Part shown: piece after piece, positions 25,454 through 35,838 of the stretch
How positions within the stretch are numbered: the first letter of the stretch is position 1
How the letters are laid out: each line of letters opens with the position of its first letter
Origin: JAKACA01 sp963769255
GTDB taxonomy: Bacteria; Actinomycetota; Acidimicrobiia; Acidimicrobiales; Bog-793
Assembly: GCA_963769255.1 (NCBI GenBank)
Contig: CAVYKV010000002.1
Location: 62,001-126,000 of the forward strand
Direction: 5' to 3'
Length of the DNA: 64,000 bases
Notes under the pieces: model-generated
What the model was told of the DNA's origin: nothing
What the model saw: the letters and a program-made list of their open reading frames with translations, nothing else
Database searches by the model: none
Translations under genes and position numbers: made by a program

Positions 25454-25942
25454 CTACTCGCCTGTGGGGAGCAGCCGCATCGCCCGCTCGCCGGCGGCGA
25501 TCACCGCCGACGTCGGCGGGGCGACGATGACAGGGACGGCAGAGCCTTGACGGAGCCGGTCGGTGACGGTCCGGCGCCAGGGGAAGCGGTTGAGCAATGT
25601 CGGGCGGCCCGTCCCGACGACGATGGCATCGGCCTGCCACTCCCATGCCTCCTCCAAGATGGCGTCGCCGGCATGGCCGATGCGCGATCGCCGTACCTGC
25701 CCGCTTGCCCCGATGCCCGCCATGCGGAGGTCGAACACCGCTTCGTTGACGACGTCCCACGCCTCGTCCGCCGACACGAGGTAGGGAAAGCCATGGGCGC
25801 AGTCGCCCTCCCGGACGTGAAGGACCCTGGCGACGGCGCCGGACGCCGTCGCCAGGGTCGCGGTCGTGTGCAGCGCGCTCGATTCGGAGCGCACGTGGTA
25901 CACGGCGACGAGGAGCTTGCCAAACACCAACAACACCCCCAT
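25454..25942 (-). CDS. Universal stress protein-like domain protein
   Basis: The start is taken at ATG 25942, where similarity to the Usp fold begins (MGVLLVFGKLLVAVYHV). The 162-residue protein contains VARVLHVREGD, EAVFDLRMAGIGASGQVRRS, and the WQADAIVVGTGRPTLLNRF segment. The usual ATP-binding pattern G-x2-G-x9-G-S/T is only partly kept (GTGRP without the later GS), so it may not bind ATP. It is transcribed away from the divergent sensor kinase gene at 26106, an arrangement that fits a stress regulon. The exact start is uncertain. Confidence 0.7.
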   Translation of the reverse strand: MGVLLVFGKLLVAVYHVRSESSALHTTATLATASGAVARVLHVREGDCAHGFPYLVSADEAWDVVNEAVFDLRMAGIGASGQVRRSRIGHAGDAILEEAWEWQADAIVVGTGRPTLLNRFPWRRTVTDRLRQGSAVPVIVAPPTSAVIAAGERAMRLLPTGE

Positions 25943-26105
25943 CCGGGCAGCGCCGAAGAGACCTGCGTCGAACTGCTGTGAGTTTCCGGGAGGCGCCCTG
26001 AACGGGTGCTGAACAATCCGGGGGGGTTTCTGAATTCTTTCTGAACGGGCGCCGGCGACGCAGCGCACCCGGCGGCGCTCCGCGCGAAGATCTGCCACGA
26101 CGACC

Positions 26106-27623
26106 ATGAGGCTCCCGCGGCGAACGCTCCTCGGCAGTGCGGCGGCGCTGGCCGCACTCGGTGTGCTCACCCTCGCCATGGTCCCGTTGCGGCGGTACCT
26201 GAACGTCGCCGACGACGGTCTCGTGCTCATCGTGCCCGTCGTCGTGGGGGCCGCCCTCGGAGGCTTCGCCGCCGGCGTGGTGAGCCTGGCGGCGGGTTTC
26301 GTCGCCTACGACTTCGTCTTCATCCCGCCCTACTACACGCCCTGGGTCGGCCCGAGCCGCAACTGGATCGCCCCGGGCGTGTACGTCATCGTGATGCTCG
26401 TCGTCTCCCAAGTCGTGGCGTCGAAGGAGGCCGCCCGCCGCGAGACGGCGCGGCAGAACGAGGCCATCTCCCGCCTCTTCGAGGTCTCCCAGATCCTCGT
26501 GGAGGACAAGACGCTCGACGAGCTGCTCGCCCACATCACCTCGACGCTGCGCGAGACCTTCTCACTTCGGACGGTGGCCTTCGTCCCCCTCGGATCGACG
26601 GGGAGAGCGGCCACGGCCGGGCCGGCCTTGTCGGGCGACGAGGAGCACCTCGTCAGCTCCTCCACGCCGGACTCGCCCACCGACCTCGTCGTGCTCCGCA
26701 CGGGCTCGAACGCCATCACCTCGATCACCCTCGCCCTCGGCAGCCGGCCCGTGGGGCGCCTCGTCCTCGTCGGCGACGGGCTGGGAGACGGCGACAAGGA
26801 GGCCATCCTCACCTTCGCCAACCAGACCGCCCTTGCCGTCGAGCGCATCCGCCTGCGGGAGGAGGCGATGCGAGCCGAGCTCACCGGTGAGGTCGAGCGG
26901 CTCGCCAAGGCGCTCGTGACGGCCGCCTCCCACGACCTGCGCTCGCCCCTCGCCTCCATCAAGACGCTCGCCTCCACCTTGAGCGACCCCGGCCTGCAGC
27001 TGGCGCCGGAACGGCAACGGGAGCTGGCGGCGCTCATCGACCACCAGTCCGACCGCCTCGGCCGGCTCGTCGCCAATCTGCTCGACATGAGCCGGATCCA
27101 GGCCGGTGTGCTCGAGCTCCGCCGGGAGCCGGTCCCCCTCGCCGCCGTCGTGCGGGAGGCCGTGCAGAGCCTCGCCCCCACCGTCGATCCGGAGAAGGTC
27201 GACGTGCGGGTCCCCGACGACCTCCCCTTCGTCGACGTCGACCAGGTCCTCATCGCTCAGGTGGTCTGCAACCTCGTCGAGAACGCCGCCCGCCATGCCC
27301 CGAACGGCACCTCCGTCGGCATCGAGGCGATCGACTTCCCCGAACGGGTGGAGGTCGTCGTGAGCGATCTCGGCCGCGGCGTGGCACCGCCCGAGCGCGA
27401 CGCCGTCTTCACCATGTGGAACCGCCGTGACTCCGACGGCGGGGCGGGCCTCGGGCTCTGGATCGCCAAGGCCTTCGTGGAGGCCCACGGCGAGACGATC
27501 TGGACGGAGGCTGCGCCGGGAGGTGGAGCCCGTTTCTGCTTCACGATCGCCAAGGTCCCCGTGCGACACGTGACCCCAGCCCGCCCGAAGGCGATCTCCG
27601 GTGCCCCGAGTCCTGCTCATTGA
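26106..27623 (+). CDS. KdpD-like sensor histidine kinase (DUF4118, GAF, HisKA, HATPase)
   Basis: The 505-residue protein begins with a DUF4118 membrane module of about 100 residues, including VAYDFVFIPPYYTPW. A GAF-like domain follows (about 120-250). The dimerisation domain has ASHDLRSPLASIK with phospho-accepting His276. The ATPase domain has NLVENAARHAP (N box), DLGRGV and GAGLGLWIAKAF (G boxes). It matches the C-terminal half of KdpD but lacks the N-terminal KdpD and Usp domains. No kdpFABC potassium-pump genes are in the window. It overlaps the response regulator gene by 23 bases. The signal is unknown. Confidence 0.88.
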   Translation: MRLPRRTLLGSAAALAALGVLTLAMVPLRRYLNVADDGLVLIVPVVVGAALGGFAAGVVSLAAGFVAYDFVFIPPYYTPWVGPSRNWIAPGVYVIVMLVVSQVVASKEAARRETARQNEAISRLFEVSQILVEDKTLDELLAHITSTLRETFSLRTVAFVPLGSTGRAATAGPALSGDEEHLVSSSTPDSPTDLVVLRTGSNAITSITLALGSRPVGRLVLVGDGLGDGDKEAILTFANQTALAVERIRLREEAMRAELTGEVERLAKALVTAASHDLRSPLASIKTLASTLSDPGLQLAPERQRELAALIDHQSDRLGRLVANLLDMSRIQAGVLELRREPVPLAAVVREAVQSLAPTVDPEKVDVRVPDDLPFVDVDQVLIAQVVCNLVENAARHAPNGTSVGIEAIDFPERVEVVVSDLGRGVAPPERDAVFTMWNRRDSDGGAGLGLWIAKAFVEAHGETIWTEAAPGGGARFCFTIAKVPVRHVTPARPKAISGAPSPAH

Positions 27624-28290
27624 CGACGACACCGCGCTCCTGCGCGGTCTCGACATCGGCCTCGAGGCGCTCGGGCACGTCGTCTTCACGGCGACGACGG
27701 GCGGCGACGGACTCACGAAAGCGGCACTCGACCTGCCAGATGTCGTCGTCGTCGACCTCGGCCTGCCGGATCTGGACGGGATCGAGCTGTGCCGCCAGCT
27801 GCGCGAATGGAGCTCGGTGCCGATCGTCGTGCTCTCGGCCGACGGGCGGGAGGACCGCAAGGTCACGGCCTTCGAGCGCGGCGCCGACGACTACGTCACG
27901 AAGCCGTTCGGCATCCGTGAGCTGGACGCCCGCATCCGGGTCGCCCAGCGTCACGGCAACGGCGGGGCAAACTCGGAGGAGCCGACGACGCTCAGCCTCG
28001 GCGAGCTCACGTTCGACCTCGTCCATCAGGAGGTGCGCCGCGACGGCCAGCTCCTCGACCTCACGAGGACGGAGCTCGCCTTCCTCACCTACCTCGCCCG
28101 CCACGCCGGCAAGACCTGCACCCACCAACTCCTGCTGTCGCATGTCTGGGGGCTGCGCTCCACCGAGGCCGCCGGGTACCTGCACGTCTACGCCTACCGG
28201 CTCCGCAAGAAGCTGAACGACGAGAACGGCACCGTGCTCGTGACCGTTCCCCGCCTCGGCTACCGGCTCGTGCTGCCGGAGCCGTCGTGA
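27601..28290 (+). CDS. KdpE/OmpR-family response regulator
   Basis: The 229-residue protein has a receiver domain with the acidic pocket LLIDDD, the phosphorylation site Asp52 in VVVVDLGLPD, and DDYVTKPF with the conserved lysine. The C-terminal winged-helix DNA-binding domain includes LTRTELAFLTYLARHAGK and LHVYAYRLRKKL. It should be phosphorylated by the overlapping kinase. It starts at GTG 27601. Targets may be the adjacent cNMP/CBS gene and the stress-protein genes, but no operator is visible. Confidence 0.92.
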   Translation: MPRVLLIDDDTALLRGLDIGLEALGHVVFTATTGGDGLTKAALDLPDVVVVDLGLPDLDGIELCRQLREWSSVPIVVLSADGREDRKVTAFERGADDYVTKPFGIRELDARIRVAQRHGNGGANSEEPTTLSLGELTFDLVHQEVRRDGQLLDLTRTELAFLTYLARHAGKTCTHQLLLSHVWGLRSTEAAGYLHVYAYRLRKKLNDENGTVLVTVPRLGYRLVLPEPS

Positions 28291-28309
28291 CGCCCGCAAG
28301 GACGCCGGC

Positions 28310-30145
28310 ATGAACACAGCCCCCGACATCGCCGACTTCCTCCGGCTCAGACCACCGTTCGCCGACCTCGAGCGGTCCGAGGTGGAGCGGGTGGCGGCCG
28401 CCACGGAGGTCGAGTTCCACCTCGGCGGGACGCTCGTCTTCTCGCAGGCGGAGGCGAACGAGCACCTGTACGTCATCCGCAGCGGGGCCGTCGAGATCCT
28501 GCACGACGGCCGCGTGCTCGACCTCATCGGGGAGGGGGAGATGTTCGGGCACGCCTCCATGCTCTCCGGCCTGCCGACGGGCTTCGCCGCCCGTGCCTCC
28601 GAGGACACCCTCACCTACCGCATCCCTCACGACGTGGCCGCCCGTGTGCTGGCGCGGCCGGAGGGGCTGCGTTTCGTGGCGCGCGTGCTGCTGGAGGACC
28701 CCCACGGAATCCGGCGGTCGCCCGATCCGGGCCGCGAGCAGCTGCAGCAGCCCGTCGGGCCCCTCCTGCGTTCGAAGCCGGTCCTCGTGAGCCCGGGCAC
28801 GAGTATCCGGGAGGCGGCCAAGGAGATGACGGCGGTCGGAGCCACCGCCGTCGTCGTCGATCTCGGCGACTCGTTGGGGATCCTCACCGACCGCGACCTC
28901 CGGTCCCGCGTCATCGCCGCCGGGCTGCCGGTGGACGGGCCCGTCTCCTCGGCCATGACGCACCCCGCCTATACCGTCGACGAGGACCGCCAGGCGGGCG
29001 AGGTGCTGCTCGACATGCTCGACCGCGGCTTTCGACACTTCCCCGTGCTCTCGGCGACCGGCCGCCTGCTCGGCGTCGTCGCCGACTCCGACCTCGTCGC
29101 CGTGCAGACGCGCTCCTCGTTCGTGCTGCGCCAGGCGATCGCCGCCGCCACGAACCTGGAGGAGCTGGCGGAACCGGCGGGGCGGCTTCCCTCCACCCTC
29201 GTCGCCATGCACGACGCCCACATCGCCGCCCTCGACATCCAAGCCATGTTCTCGGTCGTCGTGGATGCCTTGACGCGCCGGCTCCTCGAGCTCGCCATCG
29301 CCGAGGCGGGCGAGCCTCCCCTCCCCTTCGCCTGGCTCGCACTCGGCAGCCAAGCCAGGCGGGAGGCGGTCCCGAGCTCCGACATCGACAGCGCCATCGT
29401 GTGGTTCGAGGGCGACGAGGACGAGAGCGTCCGCGCCTACTTCACGTCACTCGCCGTTCGGACGATCGACGGGCTCGTGGCGTGCGGCTTCCACCCCGAC
29501 AGCCACCGGGCGAGCGCCTCCGACCCGCTCTTCATCCGCTCCATCTCCAACTGGCAGGACGCTGCCAGATCATGGTTGGAGGATCCCAATCAGGAGAACG
29601 CCGTCATGATGGTCTCGGTGCTCGTGGACAGCCGGCCCGTCTTCGGGATCCGGGCCGGCACCCCGGTGGCCGAAGCCTTCCGCTCCGCCTCCCAGCACCG
29701 CCAGCTCCTACGGCTGCTCGCTCGCCTCGCCATCGCCCACAAGCCACCGACCGGCTTCCTGCGTGGCCTCGTCATCGAGGACTCGGGCGAGCACCGCGGA
29801 CACCTCGATCTGAAGCTCGGGGGCGTCGTCCCGATCTGCGACCTCGCCCGCTGGGCGAGCATGGCGGCGGGCGTCACGAGCGCCTCCACGAGCGAGCGGC
29901 TGCGGGCGGCCGGGGCCGCCGGCACGATCGGCGGGGTCGATGCCGAGACGTTGCTCGAAGCCTTCGAGCTCATCGCCGAGTTGCGGCTCGACCACCAGGT
30001 GGCCCAGTTGGAGGCGGGGGCCGTGCCGGACGACTTCGTCAACCCCGACGACCTCAGCCCGCTCGCCCGCGGCCACCTGAAGGAGGCCTTCCGAGCCGTC
30101 GCCGCCGTGCAAAAGCGCGTCTCGAACGATCTCGCCTACAACTGA
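28310..30145 (+). CDS. cNMP-binding / CBS / DUF294 nucleotidyltransferase-like signalling protein
   Basis: The 611-residue protein has a cyclic-nucleotide-binding fold (about 10-125, with VIRSGAVEILHDGRVL and IGEGEMFGHASML). Two CBS domains follow (about 150-275, with GILTDRDLRSRV and GVVADSDLVAV). The DUF294 nucleotidyltransferase domain has LALGSQARREAVPSSDIDSA at 344-363, and a DUF294 C-terminal domain follows. The architecture matches bacterial proteins thought to control ion or acetate transport in response to nucleotides. The GS ... DxD motif suggests that nucleotidyl transfer is possible. The gene sits between a two-component system and an exonuclease gene, a pairing common for this family. 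Confidence 0.88.
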   Translation: MNTAPDIADFLRLRPPFADLERSEVERVAAATEVEFHLGGTLVFSQAEANEHLYVIRSGAVEILHDGRVLDLIGEGEMFGHASMLSGLPTGFAARASEDTLTYRIPHDVAARVLARPEGLRFVARVLLEDPHGIRRSPDPGREQLQQPVGPLLRSKPVLVSPGTSIREAAKEMTAVGATAVVVDLGDSLGILTDRDLRSRVIAAGLPVDGPVSSAMTHPAYTVDEDRQAGEVLLDMLDRGFRHFPVLSATGRLLGVVADSDLVAVQTRSSFVLRQAIAAATNLEELAEPAGRLPSTLVAMHDAHIAALDIQAMFSVVVDALTRRLLELAIAEAGEPPLPFAWLALGSQARREAVPSSDIDSAIVWFEGDEDESVRAYFTSLAVRTIDGLVACGFHPDSHRASASDPLFIRSISNWQDAARSWLEDPNQENAVMMVSVLVDSRPVFGIRAGTPVAEAFRSASQHRQLLRLLARLAIAHKPPTGFLRGLVIEDSGEHRGHLDLKLGGVVPICDLARWASMAAGVTSASTSERLRAAGAAGTIGGVDAETLLEAFELIAELRLDHQVAQLEAGAVPDDFVNPDDLSPLARGHLKEAFRAVAAVQKRVSNDLAYN

Positions 30146-30148
30146 GCC

Positions 30149-30838
30149 ATGCGGTTCCTCCACCGCGTGCTCAGCCCGAGCGTGGCCATGGTCGGCTACG
30201 TCAATGCCGAGACCCCGGCGAAGCGGACGCCGTGGCGCCAGGCGTCCTTCTGCGTCGTCGACCTCGAGCTGAGCGGGCTGGACCCTCGCCATGACGAGAT
30301 CCTCTCCTTCGGTGTCGTCCCGGTGCGGGAAGGCCGCGTGCTCGCCGGGGAGGCGACCTATGGCCTCGTGCGCCCGACGCAACCGGTGCCTGAGCGCTCG
30401 GTCCTCATCCATGGCATCCGCACGGTCGACCTCGCCACGGCGCCCTCCTTCGAGGAAGCGATGGACACCCTGCTCGGGGCCGTGACGGGGGCCGTTGTGG
30501 TGGCACATGTCGCCGAGGTGGAGCGAGCCTTCCTGGCGGCGGCCTTCCGGAGGCTGGGCCTCCGCCTTCGCAAGCCGATCGTCGACACACAGATCCTCGG
30601 CCGCCTCCTCCTGAGCGAGCGGGGGGAGGCCACCCCCGGCTGGCTCTCCCTGTCCCAGCTGGTGGCCACCCTGGGGCTGCCCGAGCACCGCCCCCACCAC
30701 GCCCTCGGAGACGCCCTCACGACGGCGCAGGCCTTCATCGCCCTCGCCTCCCATCTCGATGCCCTCCACCCCGAGACGGTCGGCAGCCTGGCGCACGCCT
30801 CGGACCGGCTGCTGCAGCGGCGGCTGCTCCCCCGCTGA
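30149..30838 (+). CDS. DnaQ-like 3'-5' exonuclease (DEDDh family)
   Basis: The gene starts 3 bases after the DUF294 gene and is surely in its operon. The 229-residue protein has motif I VVDLELSGLDP (D-x-E) and motif III HHALGDALTTAQAF, which mark the DEDDh group. Motif II, normally H-x-A-x-F-D, reads VAHVAEVERAFL, so its metal-binding aspartate appears to be replaced or displaced. A basic N-terminal extension (MRFLHRVLSP) precedes the fold. Stand-alone members trim RNA or DNA, but the link with a DUF294 signalling protein suggests a nucleotide-second-messenger role. Confidence 0.85.
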   Translation: MRFLHRVLSPSVAMVGYVNAETPAKRTPWRQASFCVVDLELSGLDPRHDEILSFGVVPVREGRVLAGEATYGLVRPTQPVPERSVLIHGIRTVDLATAPSFEEAMDTLLGAVTGAVVVAHVAEVERAFLAAAFRRLGLRLRKPIVDTQILGRLLLSERGEATPGWLSLSQLVATLGLPEHRPHHALGDALTTAQAFIALASHLDALHPETVGSLAHASDRLLQRRLLPR

Positions 30839-30862
30839 GGTGTGCGGGCCGGGCCGCCTGGC

Positions 30863-31894
30863 TCAACCGAGCCCCATGGACGACTCGGCCTGGTGGACGA
30901 CGCCGACGGAGCACGCCGAGGCCGGCTGCTGCCCGGTGAGTGAGCAGATGGCCGCCGTGAGGTAGCTGGCCGTGGCGACGATGTCCACCGTCGAGGGCGC
31001 TGTCGCCTGGTAGAGGTCGGAGGCGACCTGGGAGGTGTCGAGCCCGTGGAGCACGCCCGGATCGAAGCTCGCCGTCGCCACGAAGACCTTGTTGTCGATG
31101 TCGACGAAGGGAAAGGCCTCCCCTTGCCCGAACATCTGCTCGTACTTCGACCACAGGCTCGACTCGAGCGCCGTCGGCGGCTGCAGGGCCTTGCGTGTGT
31201 CGAGGCCACTCGTGTCGTTGCCCACCGCCTCGTCGGTGAGCAGCGTGACGTACCGGCTCGTGTAGGACGCTCCGTAGAACGAGAACGTCGGCGTGGAGGG
31301 ATCGGTGTCCCAGGGCGACGACGTCGTCAGCTTGAGACCGGAGAAGGAGCCGAACCGGCTGAAGGCCATCACGACGGCCCAGCGCTCCGCCCCGCAGTTC
31401 GGGCAGAACTCGCCGCCGATGTAGAAGGCGCCGGGATGGCCGTTGAGATCGAGGGCGGGCTGGCCGTGCACCACCTGGGGAACCGCCACGGCGGAGGGGA
31501 GGCCGACTTCGTTCTCCTCGGCGGGTGAGACCGCTGACACCGCCGTCAGCACGGCTGGTGTGACCGCCGTGACGGACGGTGCCTTCAGGCCCCCGCTGTC
31601 AAGGACGTGGATCAGCGTTGCGCCCCCCGCCGCCACGAGGACGACGACGAGGCCGATGACCATCGTGCCCGTGCCCGTACGCGACCACTGCCGGAACTTG
31701 CCACCGGACTGCGGCCGGCGCCTGGAGGCCGCCGGGGGCCGTCGACCGGGTGCTCCCGGCTTGTGCGAGGCCGGTTGCGACCCTCTCCCGCTCGTTGCCG
31801 GACGGCCCTGCTGGCGTGCTGCCATCGGCTTCGGTGGCGAACCCCCGGGTGGGCGTCGCCGTTGCGAACGAGGAGCGCGACCGCCCTGCGTCAT
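30863..31894 (-). CDS. DUF929-type membrane-anchored thioredoxin-like protein
   Basis: The start is ATG 31894, with GGAGG upstream and an ATGA overlap with the preceding gene. The 343-residue product has a very basic, proline-rich N terminus of about 75 residues, one membrane helix (MVIGLVVVLVAAGGATLIHVL), and an extracytoplasmic domain. That domain contains YIGGEFCPNCGAERWAVVMAF, a CxxC site in a thioredoxin-like setting, then FSFYGASYTSRYVTLLTDEA and FPFVDIDNKVF. This fits the DUF929 family found in actinobacteria and archaea. Disulfide exchange at the cell surface is plausible but not shown. Confidence 0.82.
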   Translation of the reverse strand: MTQGGRAPRSQRRRPPGGSPPKPMAARQQGRPATSGRGSQPASHKPGAPGRRPPAASRRRPQSGGKFRQWSRTGTGTMVIGLVVVLVAAGGATLIHVLDSGGLKAPSVTAVTPAVLTAVSAVSPAEENEVGLPSAVAVPQVVHGQPALDLNGHPGAFYIGGEFCPNCGAERWAVVMAFSRFGSFSGLKLTTSSPWDTDPSTPTFSFYGASYTSRYVTLLTDEAVGNDTSGLDTRKALQPPTALESSLWSKYEQMFGQGEAFPFVDIDNKVFVATASFDPGVLHGLDTSQVASDLYQATAPSTVDIVATASYLTAAICSLTGQQPASACSVGVVHQAESSMGLG

Positions 31895-32367
31895 GTTGCC
31901 TCCACGACTTCGATGTCGACGGAAGCGCCGAGACGCCTCCGCAAGGTGGCAGCAGGGTCGCCCTCGACGAGCTTGCGGACCGAGCCGGACTGGTTGGGGT
32001 CGAGCACGACCCGCCGGACGGCGTAGCGGACGGCGGCCCGGTAGAAGCTCTTGGCCGGATCCCGCGTCGCGATCAGCTCCCCCTTCGCCTTGACGCCTGC
32101 CCGCTCGAGGCGCTTGACGGCGTCGGTGATGATGGCCTCCTGGGCGGCGATCTCGTTCTTGCTGGGCAGGAGGCCGGGGTGCTGCATGCCGAGGGCCGTG
32201 CCGTAGATCTTGGCCGTGGACAGGACGCGCACGGGTCTGCCGTCGGCGGCACGAACGGCCGCCCGGACGGCGGCGTTGCTGATGGGCTTGCCGGGCGAGG
32301 CGAGGAGCACGGCGGCGCGCTCCGACGGCACGACGACCGGGATGCTCCTCTGCCAGGGCAGCCTCAT
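31891..32367 (-). CDS. Universal-stress-like protein
   Basis: The 158-residue protein begins MRLPWQRSIPVVVPSERAAV and has an alpha/beta pattern with VRVLSTAKIYG, AIITDAVKRLERAGVKAKGE and YAVRRVVLDPN. It ends in an Asp/Arg-rich helix. The strand-helix alternation and the phrase RAGVKAKGELIA resemble Usp-fold proteins, but the ATP-binding glycine motif is absent. Its stop overlaps the start of the DUF929 gene (ATGA), so the two are coupled. The call is moderate. Confidence 0.6.
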   Translation of the reverse strand: MRLPWQRSIPVVVPSERAAVLLASPGKPISNAAVRAAVRAADGRPVRVLSTAKIYGTALGMQHPGLLPSKNEIAAQEAIITDAVKRLERAGVKAKGELIATRDPAKSFYRAAVRYAVRRVVLDPNQSGSVRKLVEGDPAATLRRRLGASVDIEVVEAT

Positions 32368-32398
32368 GCATCCACTCTCGCGCCGTCGGGCGTCGTCC

Positions 32399-32426
32399 GC
32401 TGCGGCGCCCGCCGTGGCGCCGCAGC
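32399..32426 (-). terminator. Strong hairpin at the end of the amine-assimilation operon
   Basis: GCTGCGGCGCC pairs perfectly with GGCGCCGCAGC around a 6-base loop. It lies nine bases past the stop codon of the APC permease gene. No T tract follows on either strand, so it is an intrinsic-like terminator of the high-GC kind or an RNA-stabilising hairpin. Confidence 0.6.
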
Positions 32427-32434
32427 CCGGTCCG

Positions 32435-33964
32435 TCAGCCGGGAGCCTCCACGGCGCCCGTCATGGGCGCCCCGGACGGCTCGGCGCGGTCTCGCCGCTT
32501 GCGCCACCAGTACATCGGGAACCAGGCGAGCACGACCGCCCAGCCGATGAAGAACTGCGGCAGCTCGTTGCCAGAACCCACGGCGCACCCGTGGATCGAG
32601 CAGAGGGGGATGCCCCAGCCCCAGGCGACGAGGTAGAAGACGGCCACGAAGAGGGCGACGTACTTCATCCACTCCGGCAATCGGAAGGGCCGGCGCAGGT
32701 TCGGGTACCAGCGACGCAGAAAGTAGTAGCCGACCATGACGGGCACGAACGACCCGACATAGCCAACGTTGCTGAAGATGTAGATGACAGCGGGCGCCCC
32801 GAAGGTGATGAGGACGATGTTCAACAGCGTGTTGAGGGCCATCGAGAAGTCCGGCACGTTGTGGCGGTTGCGGTGGGCGAAGATCTTCGGCAGGTCGCCG
32901 TCCATGGCGGACTGGTAGAGCGAGCGCGCCGGTCCCATGATGGCGTTCAGGCTCGACAACAAGAGAGCGATGACAAGGACGACGTCGACGACGTCCTGTA
33001 GTGCCGTCACATGGATGACGTGCGTCATGAACCCCCCGAAGAGGGCTCCAGGATCAGCCGCCGTCGCCTGGATGGCGGAGAGGCCGAGGACGCCGAAGAA
33101 CACGAGCGGGATGACCGTGTAGATGAAGACGCCGTAGCCGCCCTCGAGGGCCATGGCGATGGGGGCGTCCCGGGAGGGGTTCTTCACCTCGCCGAGGTAA
33201 CAGGCGGCCGCCTCCATGGCAATGACGTTCCAGGTGAGCAAGGCCGTGTACTCGAGGAAGAGCGTCCAGGTGTGCAGGGAAAAGAAGGCATGCCCACCCG
33301 GCGAGGTCATGGGCCAGATGTTGGCGCCGTGGAACGTCGAGGGGTGGAAGATCGGCGAGATGGCAAGGAAGGTGAGCGGGATCATCGAGAGGAGCCCGAG
33401 CACGGTGGCGAAGGCCGTCCCGAGGCGGATGCCCAGGTAGGACGGGATGAAGAGGAAGAGGCAGACGACCGTCCCGATGATGAGGGAGAAGACGGGGATG
33501 GGCACCGCCCCCGCCATGAACTTGATGGTGTGGGTGATGTTGACGTTGAACAGCGTCGCCAGGATGCCGCCGATGAGGATGTTGTTGACCGCCATGACGG
33601 GCCACCAGCCGAGCCAGTACATCCACGACGTCACCCCGTTGATGATGGGCGAGCTGCGTGGGAAGCGGTCCTTGAAGGCGAAGTAGGCATAGGCGGGACA
33701 GCCACCGGTACGCTCGGGCAGCATCGTCGCCATCTCGGCGACGCAGATGCACAAGACAGCGCCCGTGAGCGTCACGAAGAAGAACTCCGGGATGGCGGCC
33801 GACCCGGCGCCGGCAAGCACCGGCCCGGTGACGCCCGTGACGAGGATCGTGCCGGCGAGGCCGACGACGAAGGCACCCCACCAGTTGGTGCCCTTCGTGA
33901 GGTCGCCGCCTTGGTAGACGCCGACCTCCGTCTGGCTAGAGAGCGGCACTGTCGTGTCGGACAT
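32435..33964 (-). CDS. APC-superfamily amino acid/amine permease
   Basis: The 509-residue protein has about 12 to 14 membrane segments. Its N-terminal core fits the APC superfamily: WWGAFVVGLAGTILVTGVTGPVLAGAGSAAI and CICVAEMATMLPERTGGCPAYAYFAFKDRFP. A later conserved stretch is MGPARSLYQSAMDGDLPKIFA. It ends in a charged C-terminal tail. It is the last gene of the operon with the gamma-glutamylamide-synthetase-like enzyme and three glutamate-synthase-like subunits, 50 bases from the former. Uptake of methylamine, another small amine, or a gamma-glutamyl compound is the natural inference. AGGAG precedes the ATG. The substrate is not proven. Confidence 0.88.
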   Translation of the reverse strand: MSDTTVPLSSQTEVGVYQGGDLTKGTNWWGAFVVGLAGTILVTGVTGPVLAGAGSAAIPEFFFVTLTGAVLCICVAEMATMLPERTGGCPAYAYFAFKDRFPRSSPIINGVTSWMYWLGWWPVMAVNNILIGGILATLFNVNITHTIKFMAGAVPIPVFSLIIGTVVCLFLFIPSYLGIRLGTAFATVLGLLSMIPLTFLAISPIFHPSTFHGANIWPMTSPGGHAFFSLHTWTLFLEYTALLTWNVIAMEAAACYLGEVKNPSRDAPIAMALEGGYGVFIYTVIPLVFFGVLGLSAIQATAADPGALFGGFMTHVIHVTALQDVVDVVLVIALLLSSLNAIMGPARSLYQSAMDGDLPKIFAHRNRHNVPDFSMALNTLLNIVLITFGAPAVIYIFSNVGYVGSFVPVMVGYYFLRRWYPNLRRPFRLPEWMKYVALFVAVFYLVAWGWGIPLCSIHGCAVGSGNELPQFFIGWAVVLAWFPMYWWRKRRDRAEPSGAPMTGAVEAPG

Positions 33965-34014
33965 GGGCTTCTCCTCTCAGAATGGCGCTGTGCGTGGTGC
34001 CGTCGAACCGAGGG

Positions 34015-35373
<1,359 letters not shown>

Positions 35374-35421
35374 CGACGCTCCTTGTGTCTCGTGTCGTTC
35401 GCAGCCGTGGTGCCAGATCCG

Positions 35422-35838
35422 TCAGCGCACCACGAGCACAGGACGGTTGGAGAGGTGGATCACCTTGTGGGCCACGCTGCCGAGGACGAGGCCGGCGAGA
35501 TCGCTCCGCCCCCGCGAGCCCATGACGATCACCCCGGCGTCGACCTCGTCGGCGTCGGCGACGATCTCCTTGGCGGCCTGCCCGTAGAGCGTCTCGCGCA
35601 CCTGGCCGTGGGCGTTGATGCCGGCGGCCTGCAACCCGAGCACGGCGTCGCTCAGGGCGGTGTGCGCCTCGTCCTTCGACTCGGCGGGGTCCACCTTTGC
35701 GCGCCCGAGCACCTCACGCTCGCGAAGGTGTAGGACCCAGACCTCGGACTTCGTGCTCGACGCCAGTTCCTTGGCGGCGGCGACGACGCGTGCGGCGACG
35801 TCCGACTGGTCGATCGCCACGAGAACTCTCTCGAACAT
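35422..35838 (-). CDS. ATP-binding universal stress protein
   Basis: The start is ATG 35838, behind GGGGGG. The 138-residue protein is one Usp domain: MFERVLVAIDQSDVAARVV at the N terminus, VWVLHLRE, and the full ATP-binding pattern GSRGRSDLAGLVLGSVA followed by NRPVLVV. The gene lies inside the amine-assimilation operon, between the FMN subunit gene and the ligase gene, with gaps of 83 and 48 bases. It may tune the operon products under nitrogen or energy stress. That role is only inferred from position. Confidence 0.9.
   Translation of the reverse strand: MFERVLVAIDQSDVAARVVAAAKELASSTKSEVWVLHLREREVLGRAKVDPAESKDEAHTALSDAVLGLQAAGINAHGQVRETLYGQAAKEIVADADEVDAGVIVMGSRGRSDLAGLVLGSVAHKVIHLSNRPVLVVR

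Noticed and set aside
24198..26534. 778-codon minus-strand frame across the ABC genes and the kinase start
   Set aside because: It lies antisense to clearly recognised genes and has low-complexity Arg/Gly/His composition typical of GC-rich shadows.
26106..28290. Complete kdp potassium-uptake locus
   Set aside because: The kinase lacks the KdpD sensor domain and kdpF, kdpA, kdpB and kdpC are absent.
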